DNA of 64,000 nt from assembly GCF_000379625.1 (NCBI RefSeq), contig NZ_KB903245.1, forward strand, positions 215,124-279,123, read 5' to 3'. The DNA comes from Actinomycetospora chiangmaiensis DSM 45062. GTDB lineage: Bacteria > Actinomycetota > Actinomycetes > Mycobacteriales > Pseudonocardiaceae. This document shows positions 54,383-62,268 of this stretch, piece after piece; position 1 is the first letter of the stretch; every line of letters begins with the position of its first letter. A program made the position numbers and the translations under genes. Below the pieces are notes generated by a model. The model did no database searches. It worked only from the letters and a program-made list of their open reading frames with translations, and was not told where the DNA came from.

Positions 54383-55567
54383 GTGCGTCCTCTGGAAGGC
54401 ATCCGTGTCCTGGACCTGTCGAGGGTGCTGGCGGGCCCCTTCGCCACGCAGTGGCTGGGCGAGATGGGCGCCGACGTCATCAAGGTCGAGCCCCCGGACG
54501 GCGACGACACCCGCGGGTGGGGTCCGCCGTTCCTCGGCGACGACGAGCACCGGCTGTCGCTCTACTACCTGTCCACCAACCGCAACAAGCGCGGCATCGT
54601 GCTCGACCTGTCCACCGAGCACGGGCAGGACGCCGCGCGACGGCTCGCCGACCGCGCCGACGTCCTCGTCGAGAACTTCCGCCCCGGCACCCTGGAGCGA
54701 TGGGGGCTGGACTACGACACCCTCACCGCGCGCAACGAGCGGCTGATCCACCTCGCGATCTCGGGGTTCGGGCAGACCGGGCCGTACCGCGACAAGCCCG
54801 GCTACGACGTCCTCGCCCAGGCCATGGGCGGGATCATGAGCGTCACCGGGGAGCCCGACGGTCCGCCGACGAAGATCGGGCTGCCCGTCGCGGACCTCAA
54901 CGCCGGCACGTGGGCGATCGTCGGGGTCCTCATGGCCCTGCACGCCCGGCACACCACGGGACGCGGCCAGTACCTCGACGTGTCCCTGCTCGACGCGCAG
55001 ACCGTGTGGCACACGTGGGCCGCGCAGAACGTCTTCCACGACGCCCCGCGGGCGCGGCGGCTCGGCGCGGCGCACCCGACGGTGGTGCCCTACCAGCCGA
55101 TGGCGTGCGCCGACGGCACGCTGGTGGTGGCCGTGGGCAGCGAGCGGCTGTGGCGGCGGTTCTGCGGGGTGCTCGCGCTCGATGAACTGGTCGACGACCC
55201 GCGCTTCGCCACCAACGCCGACCGTGCCGGGCGGCGCGAGGAGCTGATGGCCGTCGTCGAGAAGGTCATGACGCAGCAGCCCGTCGCGCACTGGGCGGAG
55301 CGCTTCGAGGCGGCCGGGGTGCCGTCCGGCCCGATCAACACCCTCGACGACCTCTACGCCGACCCGTGGTCGCAGGAGCGCGGCCACCACGTGACGCTGG
55401 AGCAGCCCGGGATCGGCACGTACGTCGGGACCGGCTTCCCCGTCCACGTCTCCGGCGAGGCCGCCACCCCGCCGGCGCCGTCCGGGCCGCCGCCGACGAT
55501 GGGGCAGCACACGTCCGAGGTACTCCGTGAGCTCGGCTACACCGACGACGAGATCGCGCGCTTCTGA
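54383..55567 (+). CDS. CaiB/BaiF family CoA-transferase
   Basis: 394 aa; GTG 54383 (VRPLEGIRVLDLSRVLAGP) preferred over 54377 because of the -10 spacing. Type III CoA transferase: LEGIRVLDLSRVLAGPFATQWLGEMGADVIKVEPP, NKRGIVLDLSTEHG, LVENFRPGTLERWGLDY, the active-site region SGFGQTGPYRDKPGYDVLAQAMGGIM and the Asp in GLPVADLNAGTWA. It moves CoA between carboxylic acids. It sits near the amidohydrolase and IclR genes, which suggests a carboxylate-degradation cluster. Confidence 0.9.
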   Translation: MRPLEGIRVLDLSRVLAGPFATQWLGEMGADVIKVEPPDGDDTRGWGPPFLGDDEHRLSLYYLSTNRNKRGIVLDLSTEHGQDAARRLADRADVLVENFRPGTLERWGLDYDTLTARNERLIHLAISGFGQTGPYRDKPGYDVLAQAMGGIMSVTGEPDGPPTKIGLPVADLNAGTWAIVGVLMALHARHTTGRGQYLDVSLLDAQTVWHTWAAQNVFHDAPRARRLGAAHPTVVPYQPMACADGTLVVAVGSERLWRRFCGVLALDELVDDPRFATNADRAGRREELMAVVEKVMTQQPVAHWAERFEAAGVPSGPINTLDDLYADPWSQERGHHVTLEQPGIGTYVGTGFPVHVSGEAATPPAPSGPPPTMGQHTSEVLRELGYTDDEIARF

Positions 55568-55571
55568 GGTC

Positions 55572-56444
55572 TCACAGTCTCAGCAGCCGGCGGGCGTTGT
55601 CCTTGAGGATGCGCGGGCGGACCTCGTCGGGGAGGTCGAGCGTGGCGAAGTCGCGCCGCCAACGGTCGGGCGTGAGCACCGGGTAGTCGGATCCGAACAG
55701 GACCTTGTCGGCCAACCAGCGTCCGGCCGCGCGGACGAGCTGCGGCGGGAAGTACGTCGGCGACCACCCGGAGAGGTCGATGAACACGTTGGCCTTGTGC
55801 GTGGCGATCGAGATGGCGGCGTCCTGCCACGGCACGCTCGGATGGGCCATGACGATCGTCAGCTCGGCGAAGTCGGCCGCGACGTCGTCGAGCAGCATCG
55901 GGTCGGAGTAGCGCAGCTTGATGCCGCGCCCGCCCGGCAGGCCCGCACCGATCCCCGTCTGACCGGTGTGGAAGACGACCGGGACGCCGAGTTCGGTGAT
56001 CGCGTCGTAGAGCGGGTAGTACCGGCGGTCGTGCGGCTCGAAGCCCTGCAGGCTCGGGTGGAACTTGAAGCCCCGCACACCGTGGTCGGCGACGAGCGTG
56101 CGGATGCGCCGGACCGAGGCGGCCCCGCCGTGCGGGTCGACCGAGCCGAACGGGATCAGCACGTCGGCGTGGGCGGCGGCGCGGTCGGCGATCTCCTCGC
56201 TCGACAGGGCCGGGTGGCCGGTCGCGCTGCTCGCGTCGACGGTGAAGACGACGGCCGCGGTGTTCCGCTGGCGGTAGTACGCGGCGATGTCCTCGACGGT
56301 CGGGGTCCGGTTCTCCCCGGCCTTGAAGTAGCCGGCCGACGCGTCGAGCAGTTCCGGGTCGAGCGAGCAGTGACCGTGCGCGTCGGCCTCGACGTGCACG
56401 TGCACGTCGATCGCGTCCAGGGCATCGAGGGCGGAGCTGTCCAT
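55572..56444 (-). CDS. Metal-dependent amidohydrolase (COG2159)
   Basis: 290 aa. TIM-barrel amidohydrolase with the start DVHVHVEADAH (HxH), GVRGFKFHPSLQGFEPHD, PVVFHTGQTG, IVMAHPSVPW and VLFGSDYPVLTPDRW. This branch includes decarboxylases and lactone or ring-cleavage hydrolases (for example ACMS decarboxylase-like). Exact reaction unknown. Divergent from an IclR regulator. Confidence 0.86.
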   Translation of the reverse strand: MDSSALDALDAIDVHVHVEADAHGHCSLDPELLDASAGYFKAGENRTPTVEDIAAYYRQRNTAAVVFTVDASSATGHPALSSEEIADRAAAHADVLIPFGSVDPHGGAASVRRIRTLVADHGVRGFKFHPSLQGFEPHDRRYYPLYDAITELGVPVVFHTGQTGIGAGLPGGRGIKLRYSDPMLLDDVAADFAELTIVMAHPSVPWQDAAISIATHKANVFIDLSGWSPTYFPPQLVRAAGRWLADKVLFGSDYPVLTPDRWRRDFATLDLPDEVRPRILKDNARRLLRL

Positions 56445-56460
56445 GCGCCCACCACACCAT

Positions 56461-56472
56461 CAAGGAACCTTG
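56461..56472. promoter_or_regulatory. Possible IclR operator (CAAGGAACCTTG)
   Basis: Inverted repeat of 5-bp arms and a 2-nt centre, within the 30-bp gap between the divergent amidohydrolase and regulator genes. It overlaps an AAGGA ribosome-binding site for the regulator. Confidence 0.4.
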
Positions 56473-56474
56473 TG

Positions 56475-57323
56475 ATGCACCTCGCCGATGTGGTCACATC
56501 GCAGGCGATGCCCCACCGCACCGCCGCGAGCCGCGTCCTGGACGTCCTCGGCGCCTTCGGGCCCGAGCACCGCGCCCTGAGCCTCTCCGAGATCGGGCGC
56601 CGGGCCGGCCTGTCGCTGTCGACCACGCACCGCCTGGTCGGCGAGCTGTCCGCGTGGGGCGGGCTGGAGCGCGGCGAGGACGGCCGGTTCTCGATCGGCC
56701 TGCGCCTGCTCGAGCTCTCCGCCCTCGCCCCGCGTGGTCTCGGGCTCCGCGAGATCGCGTTCCCGCACCTCGACGACCTGCACCGGGCGACGGTCGGGAA
56801 CGTCCACCTCGGCGTGCGCGACGGGCACGAGGTGGTCTACGTCGAGACCCTGCGCTCGCGGCGCAGCGCCCCCGTGACCAGCCGCGTCGGCGACCGCTGG
56901 CCGCTGCACGCGACCGGGACGGGCACGGTCCTGCTCGCCCACGCCGACCCCGCCGACGTCGACGAGGTCCTCGCCCGTCCGCTCGCCCGCTACACGGCGC
57001 GCACGCTGGTCGACCCGCACCTGCTGCGGACCCGCCTCGCCCGCGTCCGCCGCGACGGCGTCGCCGTACTGCGCGGGGAACTCACCGACGGTGCCCTCGC
57101 GGTCGCCGTGCCCGTCCACGACCAACGGGGCGACGTCACCGCCGCCCTGAGCCTCGTCGTGCACGACGACGAGACCGCACCGGGCGAGCTGCCCGCCGTC
57201 CTGACCGCCGTGGCCGCGCGGATCCGGCGCGCCCTCGAGGCCGCGGGGCACGGGGAGCCGGCCACACCCGTCGTCGGGACGACCCCCGCACGACCGGTCG
57301 GGCGCCCGCTGCGGGTGGGCTGA
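56475..57323 (+). CDS. IclR-family transcriptional regulator
   Basis: 282 aa from ATG 56475 (ATG 56508 is possible). N-terminal winged helix (ASRVLDVLGAFGPEHRALSLSEIGRRAGLSLSTTHRLVGELSAWG, about 14-60) and a C-terminal effector domain (LHRATVGNVHLGVRDGHEVVYVETL, RWPLHATGTGTVLLAHA, DGVAVLRGELTDGALAVAVPVHD). Probably controls the divergent amidohydrolase and perhaps the CaiB gene, sensing an aromatic or aliphatic acid (inference). Confidence 0.9.
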   Translation: MHLADVVTSQAMPHRTAASRVLDVLGAFGPEHRALSLSEIGRRAGLSLSTTHRLVGELSAWGGLERGEDGRFSIGLRLLELSALAPRGLGLREIAFPHLDDLHRATVGNVHLGVRDGHEVVYVETLRSRRSAPVTSRVGDRWPLHATGTGTVLLAHADPADVDEVLARPLARYTARTLVDPHLLRTRLARVRRDGVAVLRGELTDGALAVAVPVHDQRGDVTAALSLVVHDDETAPGELPAVLTAVAARIRRALEAAGHGEPATPVVGTTPARPVGRPLRVG

Positions 57324-57327
57324 TCCG

Positions 57328-57471
57328 CTACCGCGGGACGTGGCGCAGGGCCTCCTCCGGGGCCTCGCGCGGCGAGGGGACGGGCGCGCGCCCGGCCGCC
57401 TCGACCCAGGCCGCCATCGCGGTGCGGTAGAACTCCCACCGCCGCTCGTCGTCCCTGGTCTCCATCGGCAT
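57328..57471 (-). CDS. Small hypothetical protein
   Basis: About 47 aa: PMETRDDERRWEFYRTAMAAWVEAAGRAPVPSPREAPEEALRHVPR. It has a GGAGGGGG tract about 14 nt upstream, and its composition (charged, helical, Pro-rich end) is protein-like. It ends 5 bp from the IclR stop. No family recognised; could be spurious. Confidence 0.4.
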   Translation of the reverse strand: MPMETRDDERRWEFYRTAMAAWVEAAGRAPVPSPREAPEEALRHVPR

Positions 57472-57608
57472 CGCGCCCACGACCCGCCCCCTCCGCACTC
57501 CCCCTCGGCAGCCCCCCGCCGTCGCAGAGCGTTCCACAGTCGCGCGCCCTACTGGTCGGTCGTCACTCGTTCAGCCCATCGCAATCAGACCTTCCGGCCA
57601 CGGAGCGT
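57472..57608. other. Gap between small ORF and ATPase gene
   Basis: No clear hairpin, -10 or reading frame of note. Confidence 0.4.
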
Positions 57609-59282
57609 CTATCGACGCAGGGCGTGCACCCGCAGCGACCGCAGCCGGTTCAGCGCCGCCGCGATCTCGTGGCGGCGCGGCAGGGCGAGGTCGGCCGGGT
57701 CCCGCGGGCCGTCCCGCAGCGCGTCGACCCCCTCGCGGGCGATCTGGGCGTCGACGAGGTCGAGCCCCTCGGCGAGCGTGATGTCGCCGTCGAGGACGTG
57801 GTCGCCCAGCAGTGCCATCGCGCGCCCGATGCCGGTCACCTGCGAGCGGTCGACGACCTGCTCCACGGCGGACAGGTCGACGTCGTCCTCGCCGAACGTC
57901 AGCGTGTCCACCCCACGGGCGGTGATGCGCCGCTTCCCCTGCCGCCCGGACGGGTCCAGCGAGCCCGGGTCGACCACCCGCGCGGCGACGGCCGGGAACC
58001 CGGAGTGCTCCTGCGTGCGGCCGGGGGTCGCGGCGGCGATCTCGTGCGCCCGCGCCGTCACCTCGCTCGCGGTGTACGACGACATCATGATCACGGTGTC
58101 GGCCACCCCGAGGTAGTCGCCCGACCCGCCCATCACCAGCACCGACGACACCCCGCGCTCGGCGTGCAGCGGACGGATGCGCTCCACGAACGGCACGAGC
58201 GGCTCGGTCGCGATGAGCTGCTGCATGCGGGCGTCGCGGATCATCATGTTGGTCGCGGACGTGTCCTCGTCGACGAGCAGCACGCCCGCCCCGGCCTCGA
58301 TCGCCTCCACCATCGACGCCGCCTGGCTCGTGGAGCCCGACGCGTTCGTCGTCGAGAAGTCGTCGGTCGGCTCCCCCGACGGCAGGTGCGAGACGAACGC
58401 GGACACGTCGCTGCGCACGACGCTGCGCCCGTCCTCCGCCCGCACCTTCACGGCGTCGACCCGCGCGACGACCTGCTCGCGCCCGTCGCCCGGCCCGTGG
58501 TCGTGCACGCCGGCCTCGATCGCGCGCAGCAGCGTCGACTTCCCGTGGTAGCCGCCGCCGACGATCAGCGTCACGCCCTCCGGGATCCCCATCCCGACGA
58601 CGGGTCCCGCGTTCGGCGTCGCCAGCGTCACCCGGAGGCCCTCGGGCGCCGCGATCGGAACCGCGCGCTCCAGGGGGCGGTCGTCGATGCCCGAGCGGCG
58701 GGGCAGCACGGCGCCGTCGGCGACGAACGCGACCAGTCCCCGGTCGGCCAGCGCGCCGCGGAGGGCGACCGCGTCCTCGACCGTGGCGGCGAACGCGCGA
58801 GCCGCACCGCGGTCGTCGTCGGGAAGGCCCTCCCAGCGCAGCGTGGCGACCGCGGCCGGCAACGTCTCCCCGAGCAGCGTCGCGGCCTCGCGGCCGAGGA
58901 TGCGCCGTCTCGGGCCGGGCAGGGGCGCGCCGAGTTCGACGACGACCGTGCCGTCGGGGTGCACGCGCCCGGCCGTCCGGTCGAGCACCTCCTGGCCGCC
59001 CGCGTCGAGCTGCAGGGGCGTCCCCCGGAGCTGCCGGTGGAGGCGGCGGAGCAGGAACGACGCGTGGGCGCGGCGCCGGTCGGCCGTGCTGGTCAGCTCG
59101 TCGGGGGCGGCGCCGGGGAGGGTGACCCGGACGCGTGACGGCGGGGCGAACGGGTCGGCCTGGGCGCGGAGGACCTCCAGGGTCCCGCCGTCGACGTCCC
59201 AGCTCCCGACCAGCGACCTGTACCGTCCGTAGCTCTGGCCGTCGAGGTCGCGGAGGGTGGCGGCGAGGTCACGTCGGGACAT
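57609..59282 (-). CDS. Predicted ATPase of the ABC class (COG3044)
   Basis: 557 aa, single-chain cytoplasmic protein. Residues about 230-400 form an ABC-like ATPase with Walker A LIVGGGYHGKSTLLRAIEAG, a conserved ERDGREQVVARVD stretch, the signature-like segment DFSTTNASGSTSQAASMVEAIEAG and Walker B GVLLVDEDTSATNMMIRDARMQQL, followed by SSVLVMGGSGDYLGVADTVIMMSSY. There are no membrane segments, and it is not a transporter. The family is conserved in bacteria, fungi and plants but its biochemical role is not established. Divergent from a small membrane-protein gene. Confidence 0.9.
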   Translation of the reverse strand: MSRRDLAATLRDLDGQSYGRYRSLVGSWDVDGGTLEVLRAQADPFAPPSRVRVTLPGAAPDELTSTADRRRAHASFLLRRLHRQLRGTPLQLDAGGQEVLDRTAGRVHPDGTVVVELGAPLPGPRRRILGREAATLLGETLPAAVATLRWEGLPDDDRGAARAFAATVEDAVALRGALADRGLVAFVADGAVLPRRSGIDDRPLERAVPIAAPEGLRVTLATPNAGPVVGMGIPEGVTLIVGGGYHGKSTLLRAIEAGVHDHGPGDGREQVVARVDAVKVRAEDGRSVVRSDVSAFVSHLPSGEPTDDFSTTNASGSTSQAASMVEAIEAGAGVLLVDEDTSATNMMIRDARMQQLIATEPLVPFVERIRPLHAERGVSSVLVMGGSGDYLGVADTVIMMSSYTASEVTARAHEIAAATPGRTQEHSGFPAVAARVVDPGSLDPSGRQGKRRITARGVDTLTFGEDDVDLSAVEQVVDRSQVTGIGRAMALLGDHVLDGDITLAEGLDLVDAQIAREGVDALRDGPRDPADLALPRRHEIAAALNRLRSLRVHALRR

Positions 59283-59313
59283 GGGCGCGAGAGTGCCCGA
59301 CGCCCGCGGCGGC

Positions 59314-59319
59314 CATACT
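59314..59319 (+). promoter_or_regulatory. Possible -10 hexamer (CATACT)
   Basis: 7 nt before the GTG of the first of three same-strand genes. Confidence 0.45.
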
Positions 59320-59326
59320 GGGGACC

Positions 59327-59698
59327 GTGATCGTTCTCCTCGCCTGGGTGCTCGGCGTGGCGGGCCTCGGCTGGGCGCTCTGGTGCGGGGTGTCGGCCCT
59401 GGTGGACCAGGCGCCGACGTACTACCACCGCCTCGCCCTCGTGGCCCTAGAGGTGCTCGCGCTGGCGCAGGTCGTGATCGCGGTCGTCCTGCTGGTGGTG
59501 GCGCCCGGACGGTCGGCCGGGGCGGTCGCGGAGATCGTCGGCTACCTCATCGCCCTGCTCGTGGTGCTGCCGATCGGCGCGGCCCTGGCCTACGGCGAGC
59601 GCAACCGGTACGGCTCGGTGGTGCTCGCGATCGCGGGCGTGACGTTCGCGGTGCTGGTGCTGCGGACCACGCAGGTGTGGGAGGTGACGGGTGTCTGA
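59327..59698 (+). CDS. Small four-helix membrane protein
   Basis: 123 aa from GTG. Four hydrophobic segments: IVLLAWVLGVAGLGWALWCGVSALV, RLALVALEVLALAQVVIAVVLLVV, AVAEIVGYLIALLVVLPIGAAL, SVVLAIAGVTFAVLVLRTTQVWEV. Likely in the cell membrane; no family recognised. Overlaps the next gene by 8 bp, implying a two-protein unit. Confidence 0.7.
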   Translation: MIVLLAWVLGVAGLGWALWCGVSALVDQAPTYYHRLALVALEVLALAQVVIAVVLLVVAPGRSAGAVAEIVGYLIALLVVLPIGAALAYGERNRYGSVVLAIAGVTFAVLVLRTTQVWEVTGV

Positions 59699-60089
59699 GG
59701 TGACGGAGCGCCGCCTCAACAGCGGGCCCGGGAAGGTCCTGCTGGCGGTCTACGTGCTGTTCGCGATCTCGGCGGGCGCCCGGGCGCTCTATCAGATCGC
59801 GACCCAGTTCTCGCTCGCCCCGCTCGCCTACCTGCTCTCCGCGTTCTCGGCCGCGGTCTACATCCTCGCCGCGGTGGCGATCGGGCGGCGACGGCGGCGG
59901 CTGGCCCTGGTCGCGGTGTGGATCGAGCTGGTCGGCGTGATCGGCATCGGGCTGTTCACGCTGCTCGCGCCGCAGGACTTCGCCGACGACACGGTCTGGA
60001 CCGACTTCGGGATCGGCTACGGCCTCTTCCCACTGATCCTGCCGGTGCTGGGCCTGCTCTGGTTGTTCCGGTCCACCGATCGGTCCTGA
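59691..60089 (+). CDS. Small membrane protein, partner of the upstream gene
   Basis: 132 aa from GTG. Four helices with a positively charged turn (IGRRRRRLALVAVWIELVGV) and the ending DFGIGYGLFPLILPVLGLLWLFRSTDRS. The two small proteins probably form one membrane complex. No family recognised. Confidence 0.7.
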   Translation: MSEVTERRLNSGPGKVLLAVYVLFAISAGARALYQIATQFSLAPLAYLLSAFSAAVYILAAVAIGRRRRRLALVAVWIELVGVIGIGLFTLLAPQDFADDTVWTDFGIGYGLFPLILPVLGLLWLFRSTDRS

Positions 60090-60095
60090 TACCGT
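60090..60095 (+). promoter_or_regulatory. -10 hexamer (TACCGT) for the alpha/beta hydrolase
   Basis: 6 nt before GTG 60102; overlaps nothing else. Would give a leaderless mRNA independent of the upstream pair. Confidence 0.55.
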
Positions 60096-60101
60096 ACCGA
60101 T

Positions 60102-60953
60102 GTGACCACGCACACGCTGTCGCTGCCCGGGGTGGAGCTCGTCCACGACGTGCTGGGCGCCGCCGACGGGCGGCCGCTGGTGATGATCGGCCAGCCGATG
60201 ACGGCGGAGGGCTTCCACGCCCTCGCCGGGCACCTGCCGGAGCGGCGCGTCGTGCTGTATGACCCCCGCGGGCTCGGCCGGTCGGTGCGCTCCGACGGGG
60301 ACGACACGTCGGTGCCGGAGGTCCAGGCCGAGGACCTGCACGGGCTGGTCGCGTCGTTGGATGCCGGCCCGGTCGACGTGCTCGCCTCCAGCGGCGGGGC
60401 GGTGACCGCCCTGGCGTGGGTGGCCGCCCACCCCGACGACGTCGCGACGCTCGTGGCCCACGAACCGCCGCTGCTCACCGTGCTCCCCGACGCCGAGGCC
60501 GCCGAGCGGGGCCACGACGCCGTCCGGCGCGCCTATGCCGAGCGCGGCTGGGGTGCGGGGATGGCGGCCTTCGTCGCGTACACGTCCTGGTCCGGCGAGT
60601 ACACCGAGGAGTACCTCTCGCGGCCCGCCCCCGACCCGGCGATGTTCGGCATGCCGAGCTCCGACGACGGGTCCCGCGACGACCCGCTGCTCAGCGACCG
60701 CGCCCTCGCGATCGTCCGGTACCGGCCGGACCTCGAGGCACTGGCGGCCGCGCCCACGCGCGTGATCCTCGCGGTCGGCGAGGAGACCGGCGACACCTTT
60801 ACCGGGCGCACCACCCGCGCCCTCGCCGACCAGCTCGGCCAGGACGTGGTCGTCTTCCCGGGCGGGCACGGCGGGTTCGCCGCCGAGGACGCGCCGTGGC
60901 CGGGACAGGCCAAGGCCTTCGCCGTGCGACTCCGCGAGGTCCTCGGGTCCTGA
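60102..60953 (+). CDS. Alpha/beta-fold hydrolase
   Basis: 283 aa from GTG. Catalytic Ser in the elbow DVLASSGGAVTALAWV (S-S-G-G variant of GxSxG), LYDPRGLGRS oxyanion loop, a VRYRPDLEALAAAPTRVILAVGEETGD acid region and VVVFPGGHGGFAAED with the His. A soluble esterase/epoxide-hydrolase-like enzyme of unknown substrate. The repeat array starts 12 bp after its stop. Confidence 0.85.
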   Translation: MTTHTLSLPGVELVHDVLGAADGRPLVMIGQPMTAEGFHALAGHLPERRVVLYDPRGLGRSVRSDGDDTSVPEVQAEDLHGLVASLDAGPVDVLASSGGAVTALAWVAAHPDDVATLVAHEPPLLTVLPDAEAAERGHDAVRRAYAERGWGAGMAAFVAYTSWSGEYTEEYLSRPAPDPAMFGMPSSDDGSRDDPLLSDRALAIVRYRPDLEALAAAPTRVILAVGEETGDTFTGRTTRALADQLGQDVVVFPGGHGGFAAEDAPWPGQAKAFAVRLREVLGS

Positions 60954-60964
60954 CGGCCGGTCGG

Positions 60965-61416
60965 TGCGCGTCGCGCACACACTCGGGCGTCCCGGACGAC
61001 CGACTCCGGCCACCCCTGCGCGTCGCGCACACAATTCGGCGGACCCGACGAGCGACCCCGTCGACTCCGACGCGTCGCGCACACAATCCGGCGCCCCGCA
61101 CGATCGACTCCAGCCACCCCGACGCGTCGCGGACACATGTCGCGGTCCGCCGCCGAGATGCCGAGGTCCACATCAGGCAGGCGCGCCGCCGCCGGGACCT
61201 GCCCCACGTCACCCTCAGTGTCAGGGTCGGTGGTGCTGCTGGTGCGGTGGTAGCTCGCGAACCCACCTGTCGCCGCCCGACCCGCCGCGCTGTATGCGTC
61301 ACGCGCAGGGGTCGCCAAGGTCGTTCGTCGAGACCGTCGGAATGTGTGCGCTACGCGTAGGAGTCGCCGGCTCTGGTCGGTCGACCCGCCGAACTGTGCG
61401 CGCCACGCGCAGGGGA
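60965..61416. repeat. 52-bp repeat array in two inverted blocks
   Basis: Block 1: units starting at 60965, 61017, 61069 and a degenerate unit at 61121, each 52 bp and led by tgcgcgtcgcgcacac-type sequence. Block 2, reverse orientation: units at 61291, 61343 and 61395, again exactly 52 bp apart (tgtgtgcgctacgcgtagg type). A divergent 170-bp stretch, perhaps with eroded units, lies between. The leading part contains the palindrome TGCGCG-T-CGCGCA. No gene is seen. Confidence 0.9.
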
Positions 61417-62202
61417 TCAGCCGAGCCCGGTGCCCTCCACCCCGCGGCGCCAGTAGCCATCGAGGTCGATCCACTCGGTGGGCAGCAGGTCACGGAGGCG
61501 CCGACGGACGGGCCGCAGCGCCGACGCCTCGGCGCCCATCCACACCAGGCCCTCCCCCTCGGGACGGGTCCAGGCCTGCACCGCGTCACCGAGCAGGGTC
61601 GTCGTCCCCGGCTCGGCGCCCTCCCGGTGCAGCCACTGCACCGTCATCCCCGCCGGGCCCGGCAGCGGCTGTTCCTCCGCGGCGTCCGCGACCTCGACGA
61701 ACACGGTGCCGACCGCGGACGCCGGCAACGACCGCAGCCACCGACCGAGGGCCGGCAACGCGGTCTCGTCGCCGCCGAGGAGGTACCAGTCGCGCGGGTC
61801 GTGGCGCAGGGACGACCGCGGCCCGTACAGCCAGAGCGCCCCGCCCGGGTCCTCCACCCACGAGCCCGCGAGCCCGTGTCCGTGCCGGACGAAGTCGACC
61901 TCGACGACCCCGTCGGCGACCGACCGCAGCGTGTACTCCCGGTACGGGCGGGGCCGACCCGGCAGCGGAGCCACCAGCCCCCGCGGGCCGATCTCGGGGC
62001 GGGAGGCCTCGGCACCCGACGTCGGGAAGAAGAGCTTGGCGTGGTCGGTGGGGCCGGAGACCGGCAGCCCGTCGACGTCGCCGGCGAACCGCACCCGGCG
62101 CATCCGCGGCGTCAGGTCGACCACGCCGACGACCTCGACCCGCACCGGCTCGACGTCGTCGTGGGCCTGCGGGGAGATCACGGGGGCGTTGCGGACGACC
62201 AT
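61417..62202 (-). CDS. Siderophore-interacting protein (ferric-siderophore reductase)
   Basis: 261 aa from ATG 62202, 8 nt after TACGGT. FAD-binding N-terminal domain with RPYREYTLRSV and EVDFVRHGHGLAGSWVEDPGG, then the SIP C-terminal domain with WYLLGGDETALPALGRWLRSLP and YWRRG near the end. Cytoplasmic release of iron from siderophores using NAD(P)H/FAD. No siderophore transporter is adjacent. The array ends right at its stop. Confidence 0.9.
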   Translation of the reverse strand: MVVRNAPVISPQAHDDVEPVRVEVVGVVDLTPRMRRVRFAGDVDGLPVSGPTDHAKLFFPTSGAEASRPEIGPRGLVAPLPGRPRPYREYTLRSVADGVVEVDFVRHGHGLAGSWVEDPGGALWLYGPRSSLRHDPRDWYLLGGDETALPALGRWLRSLPASAVGTVFVEVADAAEEQPLPGPAGMTVQWLHREGAEPGTTTLLGDAVQAWTRPEGEGLVWMGAEASALRPVRRRLRDLLPTEWIDLDGYWRRGVEGTGLG

Positions 62203-62210
62203 GTCGGGTC

Positions 62211-62216
62211 ACCGTA
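62211..62216 (-). promoter_or_regulatory. -10 hexamer (TACGGT) for the siderophore-interacting protein
   Basis: 8 nt before the ATG. No IdeR/DmdR iron box was recognised upstream. Confidence 0.5.
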
Positions 62217-62254
62217 ATCGGTGACTCCCCGCGCCGGTCGCAGCGGTGGTACGG

Positions 62255-62260
62255 CACGAT
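62255..62260 (+). promoter_or_regulatory. Possible -10 hexamer (CACGAT) for the GH15 gene
   Basis: 8 nt before ATG 62269; weak match. Confidence 0.35.
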
Positions 62261-62268
62261 CCCGCTCC

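Noticed and set aside
60965-61416. CRISPR array
   Set aside because: Evenly spaced repeats, but the supposed spacers are themselves similar between units, orientation flips mid-array, and no cas gene is nearby.
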